From: Chryseobacterium oranimense
GTDB taxonomy: Bacteria > Bacteroidota > Bacteroidia > Flavobacteriales > Weeksellaceae
Reading direction: 5' to 3'
DNA: 64,000 nucleotides
NCBI RefSeq assembly: GCF_025244725.1
Contig: NZ_CP104203.1
Coordinates: forward strand, 558,001-622,000
Below, one piece after another: positions 1 through 8,803 of this stretch. Both the position numbers and the translations under genes were made by a program. Position 1 is the stretch's first letter. Each line of letters opens with the position of its first letter. The notes beneath the pieces are model-generated. The model saw only the letters and a list, made by a program, of their open reading frames with translations, was not told the DNA's origin and made no database searches.

Positions 1-1
1 T

Positions 2-217
2 TTTCCCAACCCTACCAAAGGAGTCATCAATATAAAATCAGGAAAGGTCATAGATGAGCTGTTTTTATATGATCTGGCAGGAAAGATCATCATGAGAAAA
101 GAGAATCTGAGCGAAGGTAAAAACACAATTGATATCACTTCTTACCCCCAGAGTATTTATCTCCTGAGATTAAGAACAAAAGATCAATGGGAAACCTTTA
201 AAGTGATTAAAAATTAA
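2..217 (+). CDS. 3' end of a secreted protein with a T9SS type A sorting domain (partial)
   Basis: Open from the left edge of the window. The 71 visible residues begin with FPNP, continue with the beta-rich pattern IKSGKVIDELFLYDLAGKII, and end in FKVIKN. The FPNPTKG opening, the central LYDLAGK and the short basic end are the hallmarks of the C-terminal domain recognised by the type IX secretion system (Por secretion, TIGR04183-type). The domain directs export across the outer membrane and is then cleaved. The cargo part lies outside the window, so the protein's own activity cannot be told. Sequence shows the domain directly; T9SS export is family knowledge. Confidence 0.88.
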   Translation, partial: FPNPTKGVINIKSGKVIDELFLYDLAGKIIMRKENLSEGKNTIDITSYPQSIYLLRLRTKDQWETFKVIKN

Positions 218-314
218 AAGGATGATAATCACAATTGGTAAGATTAATATAAAAATCATCCAGAAATAGCATTAGAACAGGCATTGTAAAAAATGTCTGT
301 TTTATTTTATAATT

Positions 315-359
315 AATTTTCAAAAATTATTGAAAATTCAAAAAATATAATTACATTTG
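315..359 (+). promoter_or_regulatory. GbsR-type promoter with overlapping palindromic operator
   Basis: A palindrome with 9-bp arms, AATTTTCAA and TTGAAAATT, separated by 6 bp, lies at 315-338. The TTG inside its right arm (330-332) is 19 bp from TACATTTG (352-359), which fits the Bacteroidetes TTG/TAnnTTTG promoter exactly. The ATG of the regulator follows at 383. A near-identical palindrome recurs at 927-949, before the next gene. A protein on this site would cover the -33 element, so autorepression is the simple reading. Confidence 0.6.
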
Positions 360-382
360 TTATAGAAATAAAAAGAGAAATA

Positions 383-886
383 ATGAAACTTTCAGAAGCA
401 AAAGAAAAATACGTACAAACCTGGGGAACATTCGCTACGAACTGGGGAATCAACCGTACTATGGCTCAGGTTCATGCACTGCTTCTGGCAAGTGGGAAAC
501 CTTTATCTACGGATGAGGTGATGGAGCAGCTGGAAATTTCAAGAGGAAATGCCAACATGAATCTACGGGCACTGATAGATTGGGGAATTGTAAGAAAAGA
601 ATTCATCAAAGGCGACCGCAAAGAATATTTCGTAGCAGAAAAAGATATCTGGTACCTGTTCAAACAGATTACAAAAGAACGCAGAAAAAGAGAAATAGAA
701 CCTGTGATTTCTTTTTTGGAAGAACTGAAAAATATTGACGATAAAGATTCCGAGGAAGCCAGAGAATTTATAAAGCTGATGGAAGATTTCAGTTCTGTGA
801 CAGGAAAGATCAACAATATTATGGATCTTGCCATTAAAAGTGACGACCACTGGCTGGTAGGGAAAATCACCAACCTGTTGAAATAA
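383..886 (+). CDS. GbsR/MarR family transcriptional regulator
   Basis: A 167-aa winged-helix regulator. Residues about 20-85 form the HTH: MAQVHALLLASGKPLSTDEV, then MEQLEISRGNANMNLRALIDWG and a wing around KEFIKGDRKEYF. The N-terminal WGTFATNWGINRTMAQVHAL stretch is typical of the GbsR branch (COG1510), which differs from classic MarR. The C-terminal half is helical and probably dimerises. It is followed by small membrane-protein genes in the same direction. The same AT-rich palindrome occurs before this gene and before the next one, which suggests it controls itself and its neighbours. The ligand is unknown. Confidence 0.85.
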   Translation: MKLSEAKEKYVQTWGTFATNWGINRTMAQVHALLLASGKPLSTDEVMEQLEISRGNANMNLRALIDWGIVRKEFIKGDRKEYFVAEKDIWYLFKQITKERRKREIEPVISFLEELKNIDDKDSEEAREFIKLMEDFSSVTGKINNIMDLAIKSDDHWLVGKITNLLK

Positions 887-926
887 GAAAATAGAAGAGG
901 ACTCAAATCCTTTTTTATTTGAACTT

Positions 927-949
927 AATTTTCAAAAATTACTGAAAAT
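927..949 (+). promoter_or_regulatory. Second copy of the GbsR-type palindrome
   Basis: AATTTTCAA at 927-935 and TGAAAAT at 943-949 repeat the palindrome at 315-338 with one changed base in the right arm. It sits 14 bp before the ATG at 964. Two copies of one palindrome, each before a gene of the same cluster, point to an operator of the GbsR-type regulator encoded between them. This is inference from position and repetition. Confidence 0.5.
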
Positions 950-963
950 ATAATACATACAAG

Positions 964-1308
964 ATGTTCAATATAATATCATATATCATTTTCCTTACGG
1001 TGAGTTTTTACATCACCATCGATGTGGGAAGAAGATGCTTTCAGGCCGGAAAGTCCTATCTGGAATATCTTCTTCATGATAAAGGAATGTGTCTTACGAT
1101 CAACAGGATACTTCTCGGATGCTATTATTTGCTGAATCTCGGATATATTGCTGTTAACCTTGCATTCTGGGACAAAGTAGACTCTGTAGAAGAACTTATT
1201 TCAGTGACGGCAGCCCGTATCGGATACATAGCTTTAATCCTTTGTGTACTGCATTATATGAACATTTTCACCCTTTACTTCTTAAAAAATAAACTAACCT
1301 TAAAATAA
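964..1308 (+). CDS. Small integral membrane protein, unknown function
   Basis: 114 aa with about three hydrophobic helices: the N-terminal FNIISYIIFLTVSFYITI, a middle LLGCYYLLNLGYIAVNLAFW, and a C-terminal IGYIALILCVLHYMNIFTLYF. It ends in a short basic tail. No enzyme motif is visible. It is followed after 7 bp by another membrane protein with a related helix pattern (FYLLNIGFALCI in the neighbour against YYLLNLGYIAVN here), so the two may form a heteromeric pair. The shared operator points to regulation by the GbsR protein upstream. I do not recognise the family. Confidence 0.72.
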   Translation: MFNIISYIIFLTVSFYITIDVGRRCFQAGKSYLEYLLHDKGMCLTINRILLGCYYLLNLGYIAVNLAFWDKVDSVEELISVTAARIGYIALILCVLHYMNIFTLYFLKNKLTLK

Positions 1309-1315
1309 CACAGTT

Positions 1316-1720
1316 ATGAACACTACAATTTTAACTACCACAACGTACAATTTTTCAGCGTACATGATTTATCTGCCCATTGTCATTGCTCTTACCGTAT
1401 TGGTATCCCAGTTTCTGTTCAAAAATTCAAAAACATTCATGATTGATATTTTTCACCAGAAAGAAGACATCGCAATGGCTACAAACTCTCTCTTTAAAAT
1501 TGGCTTTTACCTCCTGAATATCGGTTTTGCCTTATGCATCATTGAATTTTTCCAGATTGAAACCGTAGAAAGATTAGTTGTTGCTTTAAGTAGAAAGATC
1601 GGTGGATTTTCCATCTATCTCGGAATTATGATGCTATTGAACTTATTACTATTCTTAAAAGGCCGTAAACATGCCATGAATAAAGAAAAACTTATAGAAA
1701 ATGAAGACACTGATATTTAA
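1316..1720 (+). CDS. Small integral membrane protein, partner of the preceding gene
   Basis: 134 aa with three to four predicted membrane helices (YMIYLPIVIALTVLVSQFLF, FKIGFYLLNIGFALCIIEFF, IYLGIMMLLNLLLFLK) and a charged C-terminal tail. It begins 7 bp after the previous stop codon, so co-transcription and perhaps co-assembly are likely. The middle segment FDIF...KIGFYLLNIGFAL resembles the corresponding part of the upstream neighbour, suggesting old duplication. No catalytic motif was seen and no function is assigned. Confidence 0.72.
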   Translation: MNTTILTTTTYNFSAYMIYLPIVIALTVLVSQFLFKNSKTFMIDIFHQKEDIAMATNSLFKIGFYLLNIGFALCIIEFFQIETVERLVVALSRKIGGFSIYLGIMMLLNLLLFLKGRKHAMNKEKLIENEDTDI

Positions 1721-1792
1721 AATCTGGATGTACCTTACCTTCAGGTCTTCCAACAAAAGAACCAGAGGCGATTTTTTAACCTTTTAAAATTA

Positions 1793-2161
1793 ATGATCAT
1801 GAAAACCTTTGCAAAATACAACTTCTATATCCAATTAGTGATTTTAATTATAGGAATTATCTCAATCTTTACAATGGATAATTCTTCTTTTGGAGGACTG
1901 TCATTTCACTATATGGTAGGGATTTCTCAACTAATAAGCTATATAATCAAGCTTTTTTTAAAGGAAGAAAAATCTATACTTTTCATTATTTACGGAGTAT
2001 TTATTATGCCCATCTGGATTTCTCTATTATTACTTATACTTTTTAAATCCCAGGCATATAATTTGTTGATAGCGATCCCATTTTTCGGACTTTATTATAG
2101 CCCAATTTTAGCTCTACTTTATATTTTCGATACTTATAAATTCTATCAATATCAAAAATAA
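1793..2161 (+). CDS. Small integral membrane protein, unknown function
   Basis: 122 aa, very hydrophobic, with four likely membrane helices: FYIQLVILIIGIISIFTM, FHYMVGISQLISYIIKLF, ILFIIYGVFIMPIWISLLLL, and LLIAIPFFGLYYSPILALLY. The start could be 1793 or, two codons on, 1799 (MKTFAKYNF). It lies 72 bp after the previous gene in the same direction and before an SRPBCC-fold protein. No motif tells its role. Confidence 0.65.
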   Translation: MIMKTFAKYNFYIQLVILIIGIISIFTMDNSSFGGLSFHYMVGISQLISYIIKLFLKEEKSILFIIYGVFIMPIWISLLLLILFKSQAYNLLIAIPFFGLYYSPILALLYIFDTYKFYQYQK

Positions 2162-2208
2162 ATATCTTCCAAACCTTGTATCTGTACCCCGAACCTAAAA
2201 ACTTAAAA

Positions 2209-2682
2209 ATGGCAACAATATATTTAGAAACCCTGATCAAAGCAGATATTCATAAAGTTTTTGATTTAGCCAGAGATATTGATATGCACCAAAAATCAAC
2301 ATCAAAAACCAATGAAAAAGCAATAGCAGGAAGAACGTCCGGCCTTATTGAAAAAGGTGAAACCGTAACATGGAGAGCCAGACATTTAGGAGTAAATCAA
2401 ACTTTGACCACAAAGATTATCAGCATGGAGAAGCCATCCCAATTCACGGATGTAATGCTTAAAGGAGCTTTTAAATCGATGAAGCACCAGCATATTTTTA
2501 AACAGAAAAACGGCAGTACGGTAATGATTGATATCTTCGAATTTGAATCTCCGCTGGGATGGGTAGGACAACTTTTTAACCACTTCTTCCTGAAAGATTA
2601 TATGAAGAAATTCCTGTTGCAGCGGAATCAACTGATCAGGGAAATAGCCGTAGCCGAAAAACACACAATTACTAACATTTAA
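2209..2682 (+). CDS. SRPBCC-family (START/Bet v1-like) cytosolic protein
   Basis: 157 aa from the ATG at 2209 (MATIYLETLIKADIHKVFDL). A longer reading from 2176 exists, but its first 11 codons are unlike the family. The N-terminal strand leading into KVFDLARDIDMHQ, the GLIEKGETVTWRARHLG strand pair, and the C-terminal helix after FLKDYMKKFLLQRNQLI match the hydrophobic-cavity SRPBCC fold. Many Bacteroidota homologues sit next to GbsR-type regulators and DUF2071 genes, as here. The ligand is unknown. It lies 11 bp before the truncated DUF2071 gene. Confidence 0.72.
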   Translation: MATIYLETLIKADIHKVFDLARDIDMHQKSTSKTNEKAIAGRTSGLIEKGETVTWRARHLGVNQTLTTKIISMEKPSQFTDVMLKGAFKSMKHQHIFKQKNGSTVMIDIFEFESPLGWVGQLFNHFFLKDYMKKFLLQRNQLIREIAVAEKHTITNI

Positions 2683-2693
2683 AGTGAAAAAAA

Positions 2694-3197
2694 ATGAACT
2701 TCCTGGAAGCAGAATGGCGGAAGTTAGCCATCATCAATTACGAAATAGACCCTGAGATTTTAATAAAATATCTTCCCGAAGGTACAGAATTCGATTTTTA
2801 TCACGGTAAATGTTATGTAAGCCTTGTCGGATTTATGTTTTTAAACACAAAATTATTAGGACTTTCCATCCCTTTTTACAGAAATTTTGAAGAAGTCAAT
2901 TTGATAGCTTTCCTCTTTTTGAATACGGAAACCGAACTTTTATTGAAAAGTAGAAATGAACCGGATAAAGCATTACAGTATTTATTGAAAAATAAAGTTT
3001 TGCTGATTAGTATTAGGATGTTTAATTTAGCAAAAACGAACATCATATGCTCATTAAACAGAAAACAAAAACCTTTTTTCTTTCATGTTTTGTTATTTCT
3101 TCCACTTTTTTTTCACAGGCTCATAATGTATCCGCAGGCTATCAAAAGCCGGATGATCCGCTTGTTGTTCAGAATCTGGAAGAGTGGCAGGATCTGA
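2694..3197 (+). pseudogene. DUF2071 (YqjF-like) gene truncated after about 70 codons
   Basis: Residues 1-70 follow the DUF2071 family start closely: NFLEAEWRKLA, YEIDPEILIKYLPEGTE, the strand KCYVSLVGFMFL, and the conserved NFEEVNL. Homologues then continue with a RFYV strand for a total of about 230-240 residues. Here, from about base 2904, the frame runs into unrelated low-complexity residues and then overlaps the signal-peptide region of the downstream fucosidase by 151 bases in another frame. The likely cause is a deletion that joined the front of this gene to the upstream flank of the fucosidase gene. The break was judged from memory of the family, not from an alignment. Confidence 0.6.
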
Positions 3198-4489
3198 AAT
3201 TCGGGCTATTTATGCATTGGGGAACCTACAGCCAGTGGGGAATTGTAGAAAGCTGGAGCTTATGCCCTGAAGACGAATCTTGGACCCAGAGAAAGCCTGA
3301 ACATGGGAAATCTTACAATGAGTACGTAAAAAACTATGAAAACCTTCAGACTACTTTTAATCCCACAGGATTTAATCCTCAAAAATGGGCAGAGGCAGCC
3401 AAGAAAGCAGGAATGAAATATGTGGTTTTCACCACAAAGCATCATGACGGTTTTGCCATGTTTGATACCAGGGAATCAGACTATAAAATCACCTCACCAA
3501 AAACACCGTTCTCAAAAGATCCTAAAGCAGATGTTACCAAAGAGATCTTCAAGGTTTTCAGAAAAGACGGATTCAAAATCGGAGCCTATTTTTCTAAGCC
3601 GGACTGGCATTCGGAAAACTACTGGTGGCCTTATTTCCCACCGAAAGACAGAAATGTGAATTACGATCCGAAAAAGTATCCCGAAAGATGGAACAGCTTT
3701 AAAACATTCACTTTTAATCAGCTTAATGAAATTACATCCAACTACGGAAAAATTGATATCCTGTGGCTGGATGGCGGTTGGGTAAGACCTTTCAAAACCA
3801 TTGATCCGTCTGTAGAATGGCAGAGAACCATCAAAGTAGAGCAGGATATTGATATGGATAAAATTGGAAGCATGGCCAGGAAAAATCAGCCGGGAATCAT
3901 CGTCGTAGACCGTACCGTATCAGGAAAGTGGGAAAATTATGTCACCCCCGAGCAGGCTGTCCCGGAACATCCCCTTTCCATTCCCTGGGAAAATTGCATT
4001 ACAATGGGAGACTCTTTCTCGTATGTTCCCAACGATCATTATAAATCCTCACAAAAAATCATTGAAACACTCATTAAAATCATCTCTCACGGCGGAAATT
4101 ATCTCATGAATATAGCTCCCGGACCCAACGGAGACTATGATCCGGTAGTTTATGAAAGATTAAATGAAATTTCCGGCTGGATGGAGAAAAACCAGTCAGC
4201 TGTATTTGCGACAAGAAGTGCAGAACCTTACCACAACGGAAACTTCTATTATACCCGGTCTAAAGACAGCAAAACCCTCAATGTTTTTCATATTGATGAT
4301 CAGAAAGAGTACCAGGCTCCTGCCATACTCAGCTTTTCACTTCCGGAAAATTTTAAGCCGAAAACATTGAAAATTCTTGGGATCGATTCAAAAGTGAAGT
4401 GGAAACAAACCGGAACTACAGTAGAACTGAAGTTGCCGGAAGACAGGACAAAATTGAAATACGCCACCGCCATTCAAATGACAAACTAA
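3047..4489 (+). CDS. Secreted alpha-L-fucosidase, GH29
   Basis: 480 aa. It hydrolyses terminal alpha-L-fucose from glycans with retention of configuration. Residues 1-30 form a Sec signal peptide (FFLSCFVISSTFFSQA). The catalytic (beta/alpha)8 domain begins with KFGLFMHWGTYSQWG (51-65), the conserved KHHDGFAMFDT is at 131-141, and IDILWLDGG carries the nucleophile Asp242. A C-terminal beta domain follows from about residue 385. The 3' end overlaps the next gene, a GH3 enzyme, by one base (taATG), so the two are translationally coupled and probably degrade the same fucosylated glycan in the periplasm or outside the cell. The start at 3047 is chosen because it gives a good signal peptide. Confidence 0.92.
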   Translation: MLIKQKTKTFFLSCFVISSTFFSQAHNVSAGYQKPDDPLVVQNLEEWQDLKFGLFMHWGTYSQWGIVESWSLCPEDESWTQRKPEHGKSYNEYVKNYENLQTTFNPTGFNPQKWAEAAKKAGMKYVVFTTKHHDGFAMFDTRESDYKITSPKTPFSKDPKADVTKEIFKVFRKDGFKIGAYFSKPDWHSENYWWPYFPPKDRNVNYDPKKYPERWNSFKTFTFNQLNEITSNYGKIDILWLDGGWVRPFKTIDPSVEWQRTIKVEQDIDMDKIGSMARKNQPGIIVVDRTVSGKWENYVTPEQAVPEHPLSIPWENCITMGDSFSYVPNDHYKSSQKIIETLIKIISHGGNYLMNIAPGPNGDYDPVVYERLNEISGWMEKNQSAVFATRSAEPYHNGNFYYTRSKDSKTLNVFHIDDQKEYQAPAILSFSLPENFKPKTLKILGIDSKVKWKQTGTTVELKLPEDRTKLKYATAIQMTN

Positions 4490-7158
4490 TGAAGTTGAAT
4501 TGTATTAAAGCAGCGGTCATTGTGCTTGTTCTGAATTCCTCATTCCTGAGTGCCCAGAAAGAAAAACCGTTGTATAAGGATCCCAAGCAGCCTGTAGAAA
4601 CAAGAGTTCAGGATCTGTTGAAAAGAATGACGCCGGAAGAAAAATTCTGGCAGTGTTTTATGATACCGGGCGATCTGGATAATGTTCCCAAAGATCAGTA
4701 CAGGCACGGAATTTTTGGCCTGCAGGTCAGTGCCGGAAATCAAGGGGGAGGGGCAGCTGGCCAGCTTTTGAAATATAACTCCGGTGAAGATGCGGAAAGG
4801 CTCGTCAGAAAAATCAATGCTATTCAAAAATATTTTGTTGAAGAATCCAGGTTGGGAATTCCGATCATTCCGTTTGATGAAGCCTTACACGGATTAATGC
4901 GGGAGGGAGCAACGGCATTTCCCCAGGCTATCGGGCTTGCTGCCACATTCAACCCCGAACTCATGAAGCAGGTTTCTTCTGCCATTGCAAAAGAATCAAA
5001 ATTAAGAGGAATCCACCAGGTTCTTACCCCGGTAGTAAACCTGGCCAGCGATGTGAGATGGGGACGGACAGAGGAAACATATGGGGAAGATCCTTTTTTA
5101 ACTTCTTTGATGGGCGTTAGCTTCGTAAGTTCATTTGAAAACCAGGGAATCATTACCACTCCAAAGCATTTTTTAGCCAATGTAGGAGAGGGCGGAAGAG
5201 ATTCTTATCCTATCCACTGGAGCAGAAGATATCTTGAAGAAACTCATCTTGTACCCTTTTATAAAGCCTTTACCTCGGGGAAAAGCAGGTCGGTGATGAC
5301 CTCCTATAACCTTCTGGACGGAAGACCATCTACTGCCAATCATTGGCTGCTTACGGAAAAACTGAAAAAAGAATGGAATTTTAATGGCTTTGTTATTAGC
5401 GATGCAAGTGCTGTAGGAGGCGCGAACGTACTTCATTTTACGGCAAAAAATTATGATGATGCTTCTGCACAGGCTATGAATGCAGGACTTGATGTCATAT
5501 TCCAGACAGAATACAAACATTATCAGCTGTTTATTCCTCCGTTTTTGGATGGACGGATTCCACAGGAAAGGATAGATGATGCGGTAGCAAGAGTTTTAAA
5601 GGCAAAATTTGAACTCGGGCTTTTTGAAACCCCTTATATCTCTGAACGCGAAATTCATGAATTGAAAATGATCAATCATAAGCCGTTAGCCGAAAAAGCA
5701 GCTCTTGAATCTATTGTGTTGTTACAGAATAAGGGGGGAACACTCCCGGTTTCTGCCAATGTGAAAAAAATAGCCGTGATCGGGACAGATGCTGTTGATG
5801 CAAGACTTGGCGGCTATTCCGGGCCGGGAAACCATAAAGTAAGTATTCTTGAGGGAATTAAAAACTTCACGAAAGACAAGAATATAGAGATCTTTTATTC
5901 AAAAGGGATTACATGGGATTTAAAGGATTTTGAAACGGTTCCTGCCGACCTTTTATCATCTGAAAATAAGAAAGGCTTAAAAGGAACTTATTTTGCAAAC
6001 ACTGGTTTACAGGGAAAAGAGGCTTTTCAAAGGCAGGACGAGCAGGTTAATTTCAAATGGACTCTTTATTCGCCTGACCCTGAAAAACTGCAGCCGGACA
6101 ACTACAGCATCCGATGGACAGGCCAGCTGAAAGCTCCGGATAATGGAAAATACCAGCTTGGCTTGCGTGGAAATGATGGCTTCAGATTATATCTCGATGG
6201 GAAATTAATCGTTGATCAATGGGAAAAGCTGGGCTATTCAACAAAAACAGCTGCCATAGATTTTGTGAAAGACCAACAATATAACGTGGTTATAGAATTC
6301 TGGGAAAGCAGGGGAGAAGCCCATATTGAACTGATCTGGAATTACGGCATTCATGATGCTCAGAAAGAATTTAATGAGACTTTAAAAACAGCAGAAAAAG
6401 CAGATCACATCATTATTGCTGCCGGCATTCATGAAGGAGAATTTCAGGACCGTTCTTCTCTGAGTCTGCCCGGAAATCAGGAAAAATTTATTCATGAAGT
6501 TTCAAAGCTGAATAAGCCCGTAACTGTGATTTTAGTTGGAGGTTCTGCTATCAAAACCACAGCATGGAAAGATAAAGCGGGAGCTATTCTGGATGTTTGG
6601 TATCCGGGAGAAGAGGGGGGAAATGCAGTGGCAAAGATCCTTTTCGGAGCGGAAAATCCTTCAGGGAAATTGCCCATTACATTTCCGGCCGAAGAAGGTC
6701 AGCTGCCATTGACTTATAATCATCATCCGACAGGACGGGGAAATGATTATTATGATTTAAGCGGTGAGCCGTTATATCCTTTTGGTTTTGGCCTTAGCTA
6801 TACCACTTTTGAGCTTTCAGATCTGCAGCTCAGTCAATTGAAGTATTCTGAAAATGATACTGTTACTGCCCGGATCAACGTTAAGAATATAGGGGTTAAA
6901 GGAGGAAGTGAAGTCGTTCAGCTGTATGTGAAAGATCTTCTGGCATCAGTTTCAAGACCTGTTATTGAGTTAAAAGGTTTTCAGAAAGTGTATTTAAATC
7001 CAGGGGAATCAAAGCAGGTAACCATTAAAATTCCGGTCAGAGAACTCCGGTTTTTAGATGAAAAGATGAACTGGACAATAGAAAAAGGAACTTACAGAAT
7101 TATGGTTGGAAATTCTTCTAAAAACCTTCCTTTAAAACAGAATATTGAGGTAGAATAA
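4489..7158 (+). CDS. Secreted GH3 beta-glycosidase with inserted PA14 domain
   Basis: 889 aa from the ATG at 4489; a longer frame from 4399 lies wholly inside the fucosidase gene and is not used. A signal peptide is at residues 1-22 (AVIVLVLNSSFLSAQ). The GH3 N-domain has the nucleophile loop GFVISDASAV with Asp305. The C-domain resumes after it with LESIVLLQNKGGTLPV. A PA14 carbohydrate-binding module (about 495-620, GTYFANTGLQG to EAHIELIWNYG) is inserted in the second domain, and a fibronectin-III-like domain closes the protein (GGSEVVQLYVKDLLASVSRP). Such PA14-GH3 enzymes cleave beta-glucosides, xylosides or similar; the exact substrate is not readable. It probably acts together with the fucosidase. 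Confidence 0.9.
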   Translation: MKLNCIKAAVIVLVLNSSFLSAQKEKPLYKDPKQPVETRVQDLLKRMTPEEKFWQCFMIPGDLDNVPKDQYRHGIFGLQVSAGNQGGGAAGQLLKYNSGEDAERLVRKINAIQKYFVEESRLGIPIIPFDEALHGLMREGATAFPQAIGLAATFNPELMKQVSSAIAKESKLRGIHQVLTPVVNLASDVRWGRTEETYGEDPFLTSLMGVSFVSSFENQGIITTPKHFLANVGEGGRDSYPIHWSRRYLEETHLVPFYKAFTSGKSRSVMTSYNLLDGRPSTANHWLLTEKLKKEWNFNGFVISDASAVGGANVLHFTAKNYDDASAQAMNAGLDVIFQTEYKHYQLFIPPFLDGRIPQERIDDAVARVLKAKFELGLFETPYISEREIHELKMINHKPLAEKAALESIVLLQNKGGTLPVSANVKKIAVIGTDAVDARLGGYSGPGNHKVSILEGIKNFTKDKNIEIFYSKGITWDLKDFETVPADLLSSENKKGLKGTYFANTGLQGKEAFQRQDEQVNFKWTLYSPDPEKLQPDNYSIRWTGQLKAPDNGKYQLGLRGNDGFRLYLDGKLIVDQWEKLGYSTKTAAIDFVKDQQYNVVIEFWESRGEAHIELIWNYGIHDAQKEFNETLKTAEKADHIIIAAGIHEGEFQDRSSLSLPGNQEKFIHEVSKLNKPVTVILVGGSAIKTTAWKDKAGAILDVWYPGEEGGNAVAKILFGAENPSGKLPITFPAEEGQLPLTYNHHPTGRGNDYYDLSGEPLYPFGFGLSYTTFELSDLQLSQLKYSENDTVTARINVKNIGVKGGSEVVQLYVKDLLASVSRPVIELKGFQKVYLNPGESKQVTIKIPVRELRFLDEKMNWTIEKGTYRIMVGNSSKNLPLKQNIEVE

Positions 7159-7323
7159 TTTTCTTTTAATATGGATTTATCCTTTTGTAAAGCTTGCTGA
7201 CAGAAGATCAGTATGAAAGTAATAAACTCTGGTATGATATATGTAATATGTACTGCAAAACCTGAATGAATTGAATAGATATTAATTAATCATTTTTAAA
7301 ATCATTCTTAAAAATAAAATGTC

Positions 7324-7584
7324 ATGAAAAAGTTTTTTATATCAACCGTATTGTTATTAGGTTTATCGATGAGTGTAAATGCCCAGAAACGACCACCGGC
7401 TCCTCCACACCCTTCCAAAAGTGAGCTGGTCAGCATTAAATCGCGTGAGCTGGACAAAAAATACAATACAGAAAAGAGATTGATTATGAATCATCCGCTT
7501 GCTACAAAAAAAATGAAGAGAGATCAGATGAAGGCTTTAAATGAAAGGTATCGTACCGAAAAAAGATTACTTAAAAAAATGTAA
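7324..7584 (+). CDS. Small secreted basic protein, unknown function
   Basis: 86 aa with a clear Sec signal peptide (FFISTVLLLGLSMSVNAQ). The mature part is short, starts Pro-rich (KRPPAPPHP) and is then highly charged and helical, with two similar motifs: DKKYNTEKRLIM and NERYRTEKRLLKKM. This points to a small coiled or repeat-like periplasmic protein. Comparable short proteins are common in Chryseobacterium but have no assigned role. A strong intrinsic terminator follows at 7606. Confidence 0.6.
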   Translation: MKKFFISTVLLLGLSMSVNAQKRPPAPPHPSKSELVSIKSRELDKKYNTEKRLIMNHPLATKKMKRDQMKALNERYRTEKRLLKKM

Positions 7585-7605
7585 CACTAAGACTCTCAGA
7601 TATTA

Positions 7606-7638
7606 ATCCGTTTTACAACCAGTAAAACGGATTTTTAT
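7606..7638 (+). terminator. Intrinsic terminator
   Basis: Perfect 11-bp stem ATCCGTTTTAC / GTAAAACGGAT with a 5-base loop, followed by TTTTATTT on the plus strand. It ends the 7324 gene and separates it from the convergent gene at 7641. Confidence 0.85.
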
Positions 7639-7640
7639 TT

Positions 7641-8528
7641 CTAATATAATTTTCTTGCCAGCAGCAGATTCAGAAGAAAAGTTCCCGTCCAGTTACTATT
7701 GTTTACATTACTTCCTATAAAATCTATACGGGAAACCGAAACAGTAAGCCTTGTTCTCCCTAAAGTTCCGTTATTGGCCAAACTTACAAATGAAGCTGTG
7801 AAAACATCCGGAAAGCTGGAATTGTTTCCTGCCGTTAAAATAGGATACATATTGCTGACATTAAAAGGAGTTCCCTGATATTCATAAACAAGAGTCATAC
7901 GGCTCGCATTGGAATAAGTGGAAGTGTGGGCGTAGGTAATAGAGGCTTTGCTTATTACCCACCATGCATCTGTTCCTGTTCCTGTATCATAGGTTGATAC
8001 TGCATGATTGCTCCAGTCTCCAACAGGGGAGGAGCCATTGGCATGCGGAGGAATTAAAAGCTGTATTCCGTAAATCTCTACATTACTTGGCTTGGGAAGA
8101 ACGGTAAATGAAAGGTCCCATGTTCCCCCACTGGTATTACTGTTATTTACAACTTCAGCATATGCCCCGGTGGGAATTACAAAGGACGAAACCGGATTAT
8201 TGTCAATCCTTAATGTATTACCACTTGAAGCCTGAAGTGTAATACTGGAAGTTGAGATATTCTTGATTTTATAAATTCTTCCTGAATAACTCGTTGTACC
8301 GGTTCCGATGACAGGAAGGGTAAAGGTCGTATTCCCCGTTCCATCATATGTAAGGTAATGATCTGTGGAGGTAATAGCATAACTTGCTGCTGTAATTTGC
8401 TTATAATCAGCTCCCAACGATCCGGCGACAGCTAAAGTACTGTTAGGTGTTGAAGTTTTAATACCAACCTGTGCATTAAAAAACAAGGTTATTATAAAAA
8501 AACCGGAAATAAAAATCTTTGTTTTCAT
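7641..8528 (-). CDS. Secreted beta-rich protein of flavobacterial 'VGIKTSTPNSTL' type
   Basis: 295 aa with a signal peptide (IFISGFFIITLFFNAQ). The mature start VGIKTSTPNSTLAVAGS is the stereotyped N-terminus seen in many flavobacterial surface proteins that resemble tail-fibre or S74-linked proteins. The remainder is Ser/Thr/Asn-rich and beta-stranded, with a Gly-rich middle (GTGNTTFTLPVIGTGTTSYSG) followed by ITLQASSGNTLRIDN. No catalytic or T9SS sorting motif was seen at the C-terminus (LLARKLY). The role is unknown; an adhesin-like or structural part is possible. Confidence 0.62.
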   Translation of the reverse strand: MKTKIFISGFFIITLFFNAQVGIKTSTPNSTLAVAGSLGADYKQITAASYAITSTDHYLTYDGTGNTTFTLPVIGTGTTSYSGRIYKIKNISTSSITLQASSGNTLRIDNNPVSSFVIPTGAYAEVVNNSNTSGGTWDLSFTVLPKPSNVEIYGIQLLIPPHANGSSPVGDWSNHAVSTYDTGTGTDAWWVISKASITYAHTSTYSNASRMTLVYEYQGTPFNVSNMYPILTAGNNSSFPDVFTASFVSLANNGTLGRTRLTVSVSRIDFIGSNVNNSNWTGTFLLNLLLARKLY

Positions 8529-8803
8529 TTTGCTTAATTTTATATAAACTTATGAAATTATTTTAATATATTGATTTATAATTGATTATTTTTTTATTTA
8601 TAATATTTAAATTGTATGAATAATTTTAATGTTACTTTTAAATATTTAGTACAATAAATAGTTACAGTTTAATGTAGTAGATAAAGAAAGAATATAAATT
8701 AAACGGTAGTTGCTACAATGAAGTTAACCTTCAGTGAAATATAAATCCAGAACATAGAACATCCGATATTTTTCCTTAAATTCGCATAAAAATTTTTAAA
8801 ATA

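Noticed and set aside
4399..4488. Longer start for the GH3 gene
   Set aside because: These codons lie entirely in the fucosidase gene and lack a signal peptide; the ATG at 4489 overlaps the stop and gives one.
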